Shown here: piece by piece, positions 21,825-34,705 of the stretch
How the letters are laid out: each line of letters begins with the position of its first letter
Position numbering within the stretch: the first letter of the stretch is position 1
Source: Rostrohypoxylon terebratum
Lineage: Eukaryota; Ascomycota; Sordariomycetes; Xylariales; Hypoxylaceae
Length of the DNA: 64,000 nucleotides
Assembly (NCBI GenBank): GCA_022497145.1
Contig: MU385857.1
Location: 62,001 to 126,000, forward strand
Direction: 5' to 3'
The notes under the pieces: model-generated
Told to the model about the DNA's origin: nothing
Database searches by the model: none
Seen by the model: the letters and a program-made list of their open reading frames with translations, nothing else
Position numbers and translations under genes: made by a program

Positions 21825-22319
21825 CTAGTTGTTCGTGTTCCATCTGTTTTGGGATTATTGTTAGCTGCGATTGTGATTAATTAACAATGGAGAAAAGAAA
21901 ATCTCGAAACGCACCTATGGCCGCATTCACAAGTGAAGAAGATTGTACTGCCTTCATCTGCACTGCGCAGCTGCACTGCAGTATATCTGACTTCTTGACG
22001 CCCGCACTTCTCACACGTCTCGTTGATGACTGCTTCTGTCTGGACGTCGTGTCGCTTTACCGATTGCACAATTGAGAGTTTTTGTCGAAGTAATGAGGGG
22101 AAGTCTGAAGGTTTGCTCGCAGTGACTGTCGTCTTTGCTGCCGTATCTGCCATTTCGCACAATATTAGTCGATGTCGTCGCTTGAATGCACCGCGATCAC
22201 TGACCTTGATTTTCAGCACCACAGCAATCGCAATTGAGAATGTTCTTTTCGTTTCCCTTGGATACGGGGAGCAGATTTCCGCAGTCCGTACAGAATACCA
22301 AAGAGCCTATAGCTGCCAT
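21825..22319 (-). CDS. RPA12: RNA polymerase I subunit RPA12 (3 exons, 121 aa)
   Basis: Small Pol I subunit with TFIIS-like RNA-cleavage function. Exons on the minus strand are 22319-22205, 22146-21915 and 21843-21825. The N-terminal zinc ribbon has CTDCGNLL and CDCCG; then NQDTAAKTTVTASKPSDFPSLL, a typical linker. The C-terminal ribbon has CEKCGRQEVRYTAVQ and the catalytic-loop signature LRSADEGSTIFF. Without the last intron the frame ends in an unrelated VSRFSFLHC; with it (GTGCGT donor, AACAG acceptor) a 19-nt exon supplies WNTNN, the usual xTNN terminus. The second cysteine pair of the C-terminal ribbon reads C-E-C rather than C-X2-C, an oddity. Length is normal (yeast 125 aa). Confidence 0.9.
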
Positions 22320-23061
22320 TGTTGAGATCGAAGTTTTGTGTTCTGGTGACGAGGTCGGTAACAGAAGAAAAATCAGTCAGGTGGATGGGCTTCAAATTGC
22401 AATGAAGTTGTTATCAGTTATCAGTAGCCCGTAAATTCCAATCTTTATCGATAATCGGTTTACTATGTAGGAATCGATGTATTAATACCTAGGTAGGTAT
22501 TACCTAACCTTAACTGTCTTAGATCAGGTACCTGGTTGCGTACACGGTACGCAAAAAAAAGCTCAGGTCCCACCCGGCATTTCCAACCTTGAAGTTACTA
22601 GTACTATGTACAAAGTACTGTAAGTGTGCACTGTGCAGGGAATGTGCACAGTGTACTTGGGTAGGTACCTCTTCACCACTATACCTAACATGGAAGTAGC
22701 AATCCACATGCGCCTTAATGAAATTACCTAAAGCTTCCCGACTTTGCGCAAGGCTGGATTATCAGGCTGTTCGCGTTCAGCGTTTAAAACAAGGTTCCCA
22801 TTCTCGTCCATCGTCCACAGCATCTTCTTTTCGGAGACGTCTTATCACCGCCACCACCATTCGAGATCGCTATTAAACCCGACTAATAAAATTATCGCGT
22901 ATGGCACAATCCACGCGCCAGTTATATTTCTTACCGGAAAGGTCTGCGGCGATTGCGATGTGATCTGGAGGAAACACATCAGCTTCAGCGCAGCTGGAAA
23001 CCAAATAGCTTGATTGCAGTGTACCTAGTATGCAGGTATGAGAGGAGAGGGTTGAATCACG
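22320..23061. other. Divergent promoter region RPA12 / SCC2
   Basis: About 0.74 kb with TACCTAGGTAGGTATTACC (22486-22504) and a tandem GTGTGCACTGTGCA-like patch near 22622-22652. No gene recognised. Confidence 0.5.
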
Positions 23062-26000
23062 ATGGCAAACCCTCAGTCTAGCAATCAGAATGGCTTCGCG
23101 CCTCATTTTCACCAACACGGCTACCCGCAGCCCGCTCGCGGTCCCAGTACTGTCATGTACCAACAACATCAGAATACTTCGAGACCCTTCACCTTGAACG
23201 AGGCGCTTCCTTATACCCCATTTACATCGGTCTTTCCTTTTGAGCCGGGTGAGTTGAGTTGTTTAGTCGTTTATCTTGCGGTCGCTCCTTCCTTCCTGCC
23301 ATCCTTGCACCTTGCGCGATTAGACTTTGTATATTACCTATATTACCTACCTTACCTACCTTACCTACTTTGTCTACCTAGCAGTAGACATGCGTCAGAC
23401 CGCCGAGCACTTTCTTTTTTCCGCGTGACCTGAACCTAACGAGAACTTAAAAACTTGAAAAGATATCATTAGCAATCCCACGATTGGATCTGGTCCTATT
23501 GCCCCGTCGCTGGCCGATTTCGTATCGAGAGAAGATTACGATGCCTTGAATAAAGAGGCCGGGACTTCTAGTCTGACGAAGCGTGTTGAAGGAAGTCTTG
23601 AATTCGTGCAGCATCTTCTCAAGACGGACAAAATCACACACTTGTGAGCATTTCCAAGGAACTCTTCGAATACGTCTGGCTGTGTAGCTATCTACATAAT
23701 AGTCATCCGCAGACGTTCCTCATCTCACATTCCGCCTACTAATGTACACCGTGATAGCCAATTTAAGACCTCGCCGAAAGCTACATTGCCACATAATCAT
23801 ACTCAGCTAGCCAAAGGTGCCGCCGATGGTATCTCACCCTTTGCTAAGATGGTCTATGACAATACCTCTATCTCTTTTCGTTATTCGAATACCGATATAT
23901 CGAATACACCTACCCCGAATTCCCACGCCTTCGCCCTCACTCTCAGCCACGGAAACGGAATGTCTCCCCGAATATCGAAGAAGTCGTCGCCAAAGGCACG
24001 CAGGCAAGAGCCTCCTAAGGTGGTTAAACATAATCCTGTTGCTTCAAATGCGCAAGCGGTTGCTCAGAACAAGTCGCGCATCGAAATTCATTTACCTACA
24101 CGCAAAGAGCTAGATACTGCCTCTTCCTTCTATACCCCCCCTAAGCCTCCACCCCCTCCCTCATTACCACCTCTAGCTGTACAAGTCCAGGCTCAGACAG
24201 TCTCGCTTGCCGACCTGATGGTGACACCAAAGCCGCCCGACCTTCCGGTGTCACAAACTCCGCGGGCGCCGACCCCAGCTGCCTCGAAGGTAGAACCCGA
24301 AACACCAACACCGCAAGCTATCTTACCGAAGACCGAAGCATCGGAACCTCTTGAGCAGCTATTTCATCTACCGGATCAAAACCAGCCCCCTCCTCCTCCT
24401 TCGTCATCGGTGCCCTCCATCAAACAGGGTGTCATTCAGATCGAACTGCCAGCGGCCAATTTCGATAAAAATGAATTTGCTGTAGTCCCTGACGCGCCCG
24501 ATGTCCCGACACATCTATCTTTGAAAAGAAAGCGCACTACACAAGATGACTCTGAAGATTTCCTCGGGGGAGAACTCAACCAGCGCGAGCTTGCCAATGC
24601 CGCCTTTGGTGATTTGCGAAGATGCTTCCAAGAGATATTTTCTGCCGAGGACTACCTATCAAATGAGCGAGGCATCACATCGCATCTAATAACAGTGACA
24701 AACGAACAAGAACCTACCATGTCGATTCTTGCCCACGATAAAGCTCACAAACAAATAAATAGGGCCATAAGCCTTGGGTGCTTCCGACAGGCGCCTCTCA
24801 ATGATCTCATAAGAGTTCAGGGCCTGAGCGAGGCCTCCTTGAAGCACGCGGATGCGCTTGACTTCAAGTTGGATGAGACATGGGGAGAAACTGAAGTCGG
24901 GTTTTGGGCACAGCAGCTCCATGACATCGAAATGGGTCTCAAAGCTGCGCGTACGTCGTTCCGCATCATGTGCGGCGGTCGAGATGAGAGGCAGCTATAT
25001 TCCGAAGACCTAATTCAGCAAGGCCTAAATCTCTTCAGAAATGTCATAAGTGACATTGTCATCCCAACAGCTGAATTACGAACCACAGGCCCTACGGGAA
25101 ATTTATTTCGTCTACTTGCGGTGCATAAGAAGGTTATTAGTACTCTCTTTACCACTTGCCAGAAAGTCTTCTCACTGATGTCCGACCTCATAGCGAGCGT
25201 CGACCTCTCAGAAACAGTCGTACATACACTGGAGTTCGTGGCTTCGCGTCTAATATTCGTGGAAAATGCCCATACAGAGAAGGATTCGGTAGTAGGCGTT
25301 CAAAAGTTTGATGCCCTTCGTCTAGTTGCCATGAACGTACTGTCGCAAATTTTCCTGATGAATCCTGCCCAGAGAGAAGGGATTTTTAACGAAATCTTGA
25401 CATCTCTAGAGAAATTGCCAATCGGAAAGCAAAGCGCGAGACAATTCAAGCTCTCAGAAGGCAAGAGTATCCAGCCCGTTTCAGCACTCATCATGAGATT
25501 AATCCAAGCAAGCGCCGGAAAGGTGGACGATCGCAAGGAAAAGCTTCGTGGCCAGATGATGCAGAACCTAGCCGAAGATGATGGAAGCGGTGGTCCTGCA
25601 GCACCATCCAACGGCACCAATGGAAAGGCAGAAGCCATTTACACCATTCGAACGGAAGATTCTGCTGCGATCCAGCACTCAACCGCCATCCAAGAATTGC
25701 AGGCACTGGCGAAGACACTCGCGGATAGCGCCTATCGCAATGCCACTTATGTAGTCAACTTTATAGTGAAACGAGCGTTGAAGTCGACCAAATCCGGAGA
25801 TACGCCATACCGAAATCTTCTAGACTTGTTCATCGAAGACTTCACTACCTGCCTAGACTCCCCGGATTGGCCCGCGGCAGAATTACTACTTCGGCTTACG
25901 ATGTACATGATGTTTCAGCAGGTGGACGGCGATAAAAATGCGGCGCCAGCAAGAAATATGGCCCTGGAACTCCTCGGTGTCATGGCCGCAGCTATTTCTA

Positions 26001-29000
26001 GACTACGATCTCACGTCCGAAAGACAGCTACTAATTTTGAGGGAAGTGATTCAGATGAACTTGGTCGTTGGTTAGCCGATCTGACACTCAATGTTCTCGA
26101 GGGAAACATATCGACGGAAAAGACTGTTAGCTGGTTGGGTCCATATCGCGTTGTCTTGGAGCACTTGGAAGATCGCATGGGCGATGACCCTTATCTCAAG
26201 GGTGCCATATCCTACTTTATCACAGACTGGGGATCACAGGTCACTCTCGGGTACGATTCAGTGGCAAACGAGGAATCGGAGGAAAGAGATTCTGAACTTG
26301 GCAGAATTGCGTTTCGCCTCCGCAACATGATTGACGACCCGAAATGGCTCTCGCGGGAATACAGTTTCAAGTCGTTGATTCCGGCCCATGCAAAGCTCTC
26401 TCACTCGGCAATTTTGCTGCGGTCAAGTTTTTGCGCCTCATTCAAGAACATTTTGAATATACTCATGGGATCCATGACCACAGATCAGGCAACCGTGCGC
26501 AGCCGTAGTCTTAAGAGTATCAATCTTGTCCTTGACACAGACCCGACCATTCTCGACGGAGATAGCGTCTTCATTCAGCTTATCCTCCAGTGCTCGAATG
26601 ATCCCTCACCCCAAGTACGCGATTCAGCCCTGGGCCTCATCGGAAAGTGTATGGCCATGCGCCCCAGGCTAGAGGAGAGGATGACACCGACAGTCATCCA
26701 AAGATTCATCGATTCCGGCATAGGTGTGCGAAAAAGAGCGATGAAATTGGCCAAGGATATTTACCTAGGCAACGAGAGCAAGGCCGTCCGGAGCACCATC
26801 GCAAACGGACTGCTGCATCGTACACAAGATCCAGATGAGGGCGTGCGAGAGCTGGCACGACAAATGATAGAGGAGGTCTGGATATCCCCTTTTTATAAGG
26901 AGGACGACTCAATCGCTTTTAAACAAGCTCTCACCGACCATGTCGCTTTGATGGTCCAGACTGTTAAGCAAGGAAATACCGCGCCCGTCCTAGACAAGGT
27001 CTTCCAAACAATTCTCTCACCCGATTCCAAGCTCGCAGAAGCTAATTCTCGAGTTTGTAAAAGACTTGTTGCCGACTTAGTTGACCTCATTGGCAATCCC
27101 GAACCGGATGACCCGACGATTCCTTCTAGCAGGGATGCTTTCCAAGTCCTAATGATTTTTGCGAAAGCCGATCCCAAATTATTCACTTTTGAACAAATCC
27201 GCCAACTGGAGCCTCATGTTGCCTCTGTTAGCACTAGCGAGGACCTGGCAGTTTCAAGAGCTGTAGTCGTCATCTATCGGCGTGTGCTAACCCAGGTGTC
27301 AAGCGTACATACGGAATTTCTAGGTGCGATTCGAAGACACCTCATGCCTGTGACTTCCAAAGCTACGAGAGCACTCCTCGACGACGTTGTGGCATGTATA
27401 TGGATCGTTAGCAAGCTCCTGCAGGATATCGAGCCTCCCACGCGCCTCGTTATATCAAGTATTAAAAATATCTTGTTGATGAGTAGCAAGGGCCCACTGG
27501 ACCCGATAAAGACTAGACAGTTTGACCGATACTCTCTCATTGTGGGGATGATTGGTAAACATTGTAATCTAGATATCTATGAAGAGCGCTGGAGAAGTGA
27601 TCCTAAATTACCAGCTAAATGGAAGGGTCCCGTATCAAGGTTCATGGTAGACACTCTCGTTCCTTTCGCGAACCCCCCTCAACCAGTAGATGTGAGGCGG
27701 CCGGCACTAGATGCCATTGGACTCATCTGTCAGTCTAATCCTCGAAACTACGTATCTGCTAATGTCTATACGACGTTTCAGCAAGCATTCGACGAGCGCA
27801 AACCTGTTTTGGAGACGATGATCCTTCGATCTATCAAGGAATTCCTTTTGGTGGAGGAACAGCGGTCTGAACAAGCCGCCGCCGGTAAAGAATCTGTTAA
27901 GAGAGATCTGAAGGTGATGGGCGGCACTAGTTTTGACGACGTTGCCAGTGCGACCACTCAGCGGTTCCTAAAGGATATCACTCGCATCACCTTAGCGACC
28001 TATGACGAGCACGCTTTTCTAGCCATGGAGGTATTGGCAAGCATTAATCGGCAGGGTCTTGTACATCCGAAAGAGACGGGTGTCACTCTCATTACGCTTG
28101 AGACCTGCCCGGTGCCCAAGATCTCCGAGTTGGCGTATCATGAGCATAGGGCACTACACGAGAAGTATGAGAGCGTTCTAGAGAGGGAGTATGCCAAAGC
28201 CGTACAGTCGGCTTTTCAGTATCAGCGTGATGTTATCAAAGATCTGCGAGGCGCCACTGAGCATCCGTTTACGCCAAAGCTCCACCTTCTTACCGAAGTT
28301 TTGAAGATCAGCAAATCTAAAAATCGCGTTCGATTTCTCGAGAAACTTGTGGGACAAATTGATTTCGATCTATCTAAGTTTCCCGCAGATCAAGCACTAT
28401 CCTCCCACGTCGAGTTTTCTCGGTTCATTATGGAGAATATTGCATTTTTCGAGTTTGTTACAATTGGTGAGCTACAAACTACGATTGTTGCTATGGAAAA
28501 GATGGTGACTGGAACGGGATCCGGCATCGCCCAAGCTATCGAATCCGAGATCTTCCACGTACGGATGGATCCGATCTCTACCGAACAGCAAATAGTAAGC
28601 GGTGAAGAGCAGCCTAGTACTACGGCACCGCCTAGTTATGACCCTCAACGCCTTCACCAGCTTGCAGCTGGCTCAGTAATACTTCTCGCTCTTTGGGAGG
28701 TTCGTACATACCTACGTCGTTTGTATGGACTTAGCCCCAACAAGCGCGAGAGCAAAGCCAAGGGTGCTCCAAAGGATCTTGCAAAGTCACCGATAAAGGT
28801 CCAGGGCGTTACCGGGGATAAATTGTGGGATGATATAGCTAGAATTATGTCAGCATTCGATACACCAGAGCAGATGACAGAACAGTGCCGGGCCTTTGTG
28901 GAGCTCTTAAATGTCGACAACGAAGTCAAAGTTCCAGAGGAAGAGGAGGAGTTCGATTTCGACGGGGAGGCAGCTTCTCCAGATGCCGAAGACGACGAAG

Positions 29001-29170
29001 ACGCAGTCGAGCCCGACCCACGCGGCCGCAAGAGGAAGGCAGGAAATGTTTCCGGTGGCCGAAAGAAGCGTGCACGGTCCAACTCGAAGCCGAGGCCCCG
29101 AGGCCGACCGAGGAAGCAGAGTACGGAAGTGGCAGAGGCTGACCTTGACGGCGATATGGAATGGATTTGA
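23062..29170 (+). CDS. SCC2: Cohesin loader SCC2/Mis4 (NIPBL family; 3 exons, 1926 aa)
   Basis: HEAT-repeat subunit of the cohesin-loading complex; loads cohesin on chromatin for sister-chromatid cohesion and loop formation. Exons are 23062-23248, 23463-23643 and 23758-29170; phases give FEPG-D-IISNPTIG and KITHF-QFKTSPKAT. The second intron has a perfect TACTAAT branch site. Residues up to about 400 are disordered with polyproline; then helical repeats, including the diagnostic stretch NDPSPQVRDSALGLIGKCM, GVRKRAMKLAKDIYL and DEGVRELARQMIEEVW. The C-terminus is acidic followed by a basic tail with an AT-hook-like PRGRPRK and NLS-like GRKRK, so nuclear. Intron 1 (214 bp) is long for this window and contains TTACCTACC repeats. 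Length agrees with fungal Scc2 proteins of this class. Confidence 0.93.
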
Positions 29171-30250
29171 TGAAGATCCATCTACGACGCCTAGGACATT
29201 TCCGTATCAGCTCAGCTTCGATTCCATGTTCACAATTCTATCACTTGCATCGGACTGCGTGGCGTAGCTGAGACATTCACGGACATGGGAAATGGCGTTT
29301 AGAAAAAGGAAAGGGAGTAGGAGTCAGTCGATTACTTGGTTTGCATGAGGGGCCCAAATGCATGCTGCCGCCGCTCGGCATCCGATAGGTGACGAGGGCC
29401 GTTCAGACTTGCTATGTCATTTTTTTTTCTTTTTCTTTTCCAATGATACCTCGATGTACTGCATGCTTTGTACAATATGTAAAGATCAGTGGAGGGTGGC
29501 TATTGGCGTGTCTACTTGCTAGCTAGGTAGTTTCCGATACCTACCTACGATTACATGTACCTCCCCAGGTAGAATTAAAATCCTGGCCATCTATAACGAT
29601 AATGCACTTGTAAATTAGTCTACTGCTACACTGTGATCTATGGTGCCAATTATCTAATGTGTGAAGGTAAGAGAGTGAATGCTACGGGCACAAAATGCAC
29701 ACAACGTCAGAAACGAGCTTCATTTCGTCTCGGCTTGCTTAATATCGAGAAAACTTGGAAGACCCGAGACACGCATGAGGTAACCTACCAGCCTACCTAC
29801 CTACCCACCTAGCTCCCGATCCTAAGTCCGAACCCCGAGGTGTGGCGTTCACATACACTATGCCATTTTTTACCTATCATATTCAGGAGCTGCAGCAATA
29901 CAAATCAGTCAGTACCTAGGTACTAGCATTAATACGCCAGAGAACAGACCGTACATAATCCAGTTTCCAAGATACCGCCGGGGCGAATTTATCCTTTATC
30001 TTCTAACCCTCGCACAGAGATCCGAAAGGCCATTACAAGTGCGGCTGACAAATTCCCGGCCAAAGATTGGTATATGACATACTCTTATCCCTCAAAACAC
30101 AAACATCAGAAATTATTCGCAGTCTACCTATTCATTTCGTCATGGCTCATATTCCCCATTACGTAAACACACCGAACAATGACGCCGCCGTGCTCGCTAC
30201 TATGATGAATGCCTAGAACTTACCTCAGCCAGCACCTTGCATGAAAGTGT
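29171..30250. other. Convergent intergenic region, 1.1 kb
   Basis: 3' flanks of SCC2 and of the BTB gene. Contains TACCTACCTACC-type motifs (29538-29545, 29793-29812) and ACCTAGGTACTAG (29914-29926). No coding region seen. Confidence 0.5.
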
Positions 30251-32763
30251 TCAAGGTTCTTCGACTTGCGACCACGCCTCTTCGCTAATCTCATCTCCTT
30301 CGTCAAAGTCGAATGCATCGTCAGTCTCGTCGTCCAGTTCGTCTGGCGTATCCACCATGACGACAGAGGATGTAGACATGATGTCGGTTCCTCCCGCAGA
30401 CGTGCTATCGTTTACGGTAGTAAGGACCGCGTTAGACGGAGCAGCGGCTATGGACCGTCCGGCTGTCAAGATAACGGTACTGGCCTGACTAGGAGTCTTT
30501 TCCGACTGGCAGATGCTCGAAGAATCCGTCGCTACTGTCATACCGGTACGATATGCGGGACCGGGTCCTATGGGACCAAGGTCGGCGTCTGGTACAGCGG
30601 GCTCGAAGACGCCACCTGTTCCGTCATCGAGTCCGCCAGCCCAAAGCGGGAGGTATTGAATCTCCTCATCTGACAATGCGAGAACCATATGTCTCGTTCG
30701 GTTAAGAGGGGCTTCTAGATCCGGCTTCGTCCAAATCATCCATAGATTCTCCAAGCCTTTATCGAGTTGGTCGCGGAATTGAGAGACGTCGAATGCAAAG
30801 TCCTCGGCCCCTAGTTCGTCGCTACTCAGTTGCTTGCGGAATTGAGAGATGCCGAATGCAGAGCCACTGCGCTCTGGTTCGCCGACAGGGAGCAGAATAC
30901 TGTAAAACTTGTCTATCAGGCAATTGAACATGTCCACGACATCTTCTAGGTAATTATCCGGGTAAGACGGTCGGGTATACGAGAAAGTGCATGCAGCCAG
31001 CACTATCCAAAAGTTTGGAGTCAACAGATGCTGAGCTTCAGAGAACTTGTCATAGATAACAGAAGTTGGAACCCAACTCGTATTTGGAACATAACATCGG
31101 CGGTCACGATCGTAGTCCCTTTGCATATCATTGCTAGGCGGTGTTTCCATTGCCTCACGCACTAACCAATTCTTATATTCTAGTAACTTGTTGAAGAGGG
31201 CCGTGTATGAGTCGAATAGTTCCTTTGTCTCGGCATAATCTGGCGCTTGGCTAGACATAGACTCAAGAAGGTTGCCGATAAGGGCCCCAGTGCGTACTAA
31301 CTTCTGGTATTCTGAAATATTGAGGAGGTTGTAGAGATCATCAGATTTCAACCTTGCAAGTGTCTGGTTGACACGGTCGACAAGCTTGAGTGCCGCATAT
31401 TGAACGACTGTCTGCATATCATCAGGTAGATCTATACGAGAGCGGCCAAATATCGTATATTGAGATGTGTTCGCACGAGGTTCAGTAGATAAAGCATCGA
31501 GGGCCTTCTCAACCACGAGAATTCGAAAGGCGGCTCGGGTGACATTGGCCAATTTCAATGTCCATGCCATCTTGAAGGCAGCCTCGGTGTTTATGTCAAT
31601 GAACGCATTGTTAGACTCTTCCATCAACCAAGTACACACCAAATCCCTCTGGAAGTATGAGTCAGAACATTTCTATCAGGGCACAAGTATTTCGGGGTCT
31701 CGCTTACAATAGCACTGGTACAGTCTAGGATGTTAGCAATGCCGGTCAAGGTATATACCCGCGACGCGGAGTTTAAGACCAGGTCGTGGCCCTGGATAGC
31801 CAAGATGAGACGAATAATGTTTGCGCGGTGTCGGATAGGACAATAATCTACGATCATTCTAGATTGCGGGATTTTGATGTGGGCTAGATCGACCCGTGGG
31901 AGCGCTTCGTTTTGCTGCATATTGCGATCAACGTGCTGACTGGTTTTTTGACATTCCGTAGGAACTTCTTTATGATCAGGGCAATGGTCGTCGTGCCCAG
32001 AAACAAGATACTGCGATATGTCCAGCCTCTCTTTTGATATCCACCAGTCTCTCACGCCGGGAGGGAGGGACAATTCTATAAGCTGGGCTGCCAGTTCGTC
32101 CCCCTCGACCGAAGGTGTGAGATCAAGAACGTACTTCTGTGGAAAAGTTTCACCAATCCTCTTTCGGACACGGGCTTGCTCACTGGGTGATAGTAGACGT
32201 GCGAAGACTTTCGAGTTTGTACCAAGGAGATTCTCCGAATGAGCATGAAATTGTTTTGAGGACCACTACAACGCAGTTCAAATTAGTCATACTCCAAGGC
32301 CTCTCCCCGTATTTTAAGGGGTTCCATATATATTTCGTAAGTTGGTAACTTCCCTACAAGTTCAAAGAGACATCATTCATAAAATAAAATGCTTGAGTGT
32401 GTGTTTTCTTATGCTAAAAAAAGGAGTACCCACTGGTTCCCGTCTACAATCCACATAGCCTTGAGGAAAGTTGACTATGATTAACGTATCACCAGACTGA
32501 CAGTCAATAGAAACACGTTGCATCAAATTGAAATCCCGATGTTCCCTATTGTAGGGATTGCAGCTAGTTTCCCCTTGGCGTGACTGCTCCTTAAGTAGTT
32601 GGTCGATGACTGCATCGAGGGGAGAGTTGGTGGGAGGAGTTTGGTTCCACGGAGCGGACGAGAAAGATAGAATAGGAGAGTCCGGCCTATTTGGTCTGTC
32701 TTGCTCATGCTCATGCTCCTGCTCCTGCTCCTGCAATTCTTGATTCACATCTTGTGTGGCCAT
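30251..32763 (-). CDS. BTB/POZ-domain protein, unknown role (3 exons, 761 aa)
   Basis: Exons on the minus strand are 32763-32434, 32265-31708 and 31648-30251, all phase 0 (donors GTGGGT and GTAAGC). The N-terminus is low complexity (QEQEQEHEHEQ). A BTB-like fold is suggested by GDTLIIVNFPQG (about 91-102), then after the intron KQFHAHSENLLGTNSKVFARLL, which matches the HSxxLxxxSxVFxxxL core, then a helical domain with RMIVDYCPIRHRANIIRLIL as in fungal BTB proteins of the nuclear-pore-associated type. The C-terminal half is helical, with WxxxWTKPDLEAPL, and ends in a serine/threonine-rich and very acidic tail. Fungal genomes carry many such BTB proteins with unknown function; possible adaptor for Cul3 ligases or none. 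Family assignment is moderate. Confidence 0.75.
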
Positions 32764-34705
32764 GATGGTAGAAATATTTGGTGGTTTAAGTTTCTGAAGA
32801 GGGAAGCTGATTAAATCTATACTCCCTAAGATAATCTGCGATGAGCTGCGAGTATCGATATTACCAAAATATGTCGTTAATACTGCAAGGTCGGAAGAGG
32901 GGAAACAAAGAGGACGAAAGGAAGAAAACAGTGAATAAAATCAGAGCAAGGCTGCAGATGGCTATTACTATGTACTAGTAGCAGAGTAGCAGAGTGGCAG
33001 AGTGGTAGCTGCCTCAGAGGCTCAGACTGATGCCTCACGACTGCCTTCGTTTGAATATCCATGTACCCTGCAAGAAGTGGCAAACTTAGAAACCCATGTC
33101 CATGTACCATTGTGCCTGCTTATATAATGCATCCATGGATCTCTCTTGTGCCGTGATTGGCCCGTATCGTTTCCCTAACGAGCTAGCTAACCTCTGTAGT
33201 AGTAGCTGCTAGTGAGCCCTACGGCACCGCGTAGATGCGCCTCGGTTAGGCTGTACAATACGTACTAGTATATTTCACTATTATTTACTACTCGCTCGCT
33301 CCGCGTATTCGGTTAATTAGGAGGCTGAGTTTGATATTTTGTTGTCATTTGGTCAAATGGCACGTAAGTAAGAAACACGTGTTGCCCATAGTAGACACAT
33401 TCTCTAGTACCCATGGACGTCTTGTCCAGTATCGCGCTTGTATGTCCAAGTGTGAATTATCCCATGGCTAGGTACCTACCGTAGCATGAATCCTGTAGCC
33501 TACTAAGGTACCTAGTAAGTACATGTAAATTGTAATATATTCCATTGGTTGACATGTTGCGTGTATTTTACGTGTTTACACAGTAGGCAGACTCGAGAAT
33601 TGACCTGTCGTTTAAGATTGCGATCGATAGTATTTTATCTGGTAGGCAGCAATATGACCTTGCATTACAAAGTAGATTGAGTCATAATAGTTTTATGTAT
33701 ATGCGAGTGATGAAAATAATCTATTTGGCCGTCGAACCCTTGGTTGTTTTTTTGCTCTTGTTTCTCCCCCGCATTTTGAATGGAGCCTCGAAGAATTAAT
33801 TATTAGGTATTAAAGAATTCCAAGACCCTGGAGGGTGCAACCCATCTCTACTTCGTACCCGGTAATCCGATACCTCAAATACCGACTTCGAATCTCCCCT
33901 TAATGCAAGCTTGAGTTTTGGTAGTATTACTACTACATACCTATTAGGTAGTACCTACCCAGTAGGTACCTAGTAAGTAACCTGTTTTCGAGGGATCTTC
34001 GCAATCGCCAGCGGATTGGATACCTAGGTCCTAGGTACCTACTATAGGACCGTTTATTAGGACCTAGGACCTAGGTAATGGGTACCTATCAGCCCCGTTG
34101 GCTCGCGTGCCCCTTATCCTGTTCCGGTTAAAGATTAGGGCACCGATAACCACCTTCCCCTAACTTCCCTTATTTTTTTCGTTCCGCATCCGATCGCACC
34201 ATTAGAACCTCACCAGTATCTGCCCACCCAACCGAGAATCTGGGGAATCTAGGCCAGCTAGGCGATCTAGAAACCCCTTGTAGCCCCTTGTATGGCATAA
34301 AAATGGAGAATGTCTTATCGATTTTCGGTATCCAGCCCACGGCCATCATGGCACCTACTAGGTACCAGGTATACGGTGGATGTCGTGTGGCGGTCAACGG
34401 GTCAACACTCCACCGTCTGAATCGACTGAATACATAAACCTATCTCGCCCTGTTGAAGCCTCCCCAACTTCTCTTCATTTACTTACATAGGTCTACGACA
34501 TATTATCACGGGAACACTGCTACTTGGTGTATTGCCTTCCAGATATCAGATTTGAAGCCATTGGACTGTTTTTTGTATATCACAAACAAAGAAGCACATA
34601 ATACAAGCTATCATCATCATATAACACCCAACCCTCTGAGATTCTCTGATTGCCAGCACATCGTTTTCCCAAACCATCGCAAATAGGCTCACTGCTAACA
34701 CAATC
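32764..34705. other. Divergent intergenic region, 1.9 kb, rich in CCTAGG motifs
   Basis: No gene recognised. Contains short tandem AGTAGCAGAGT units (32980-33010), many TACCTAGTA/TAGGTACC motifs (33470-33530, 33934-33985), and a dense CCTAGG array at 34021-34078. Confidence 0.5.
34021..34078. repeat. Inverted CCTAGG array
   Basis: TACCTAGGTCCTAGGTACCTA and, after a short spacer, TAGGACCTAGGACCTAGGTA form a loose inverted pair of CCTAGG-bearing units that could fold back. Confidence 0.7.

Noticed and set aside
28654..29181. Minus-strand 175-codon frame at the end of SCC2
   Set aside because: Opposite-strand shadow of the acidic/basic C-terminus of SCC2 (poly-Ser from poly-Glu codons).
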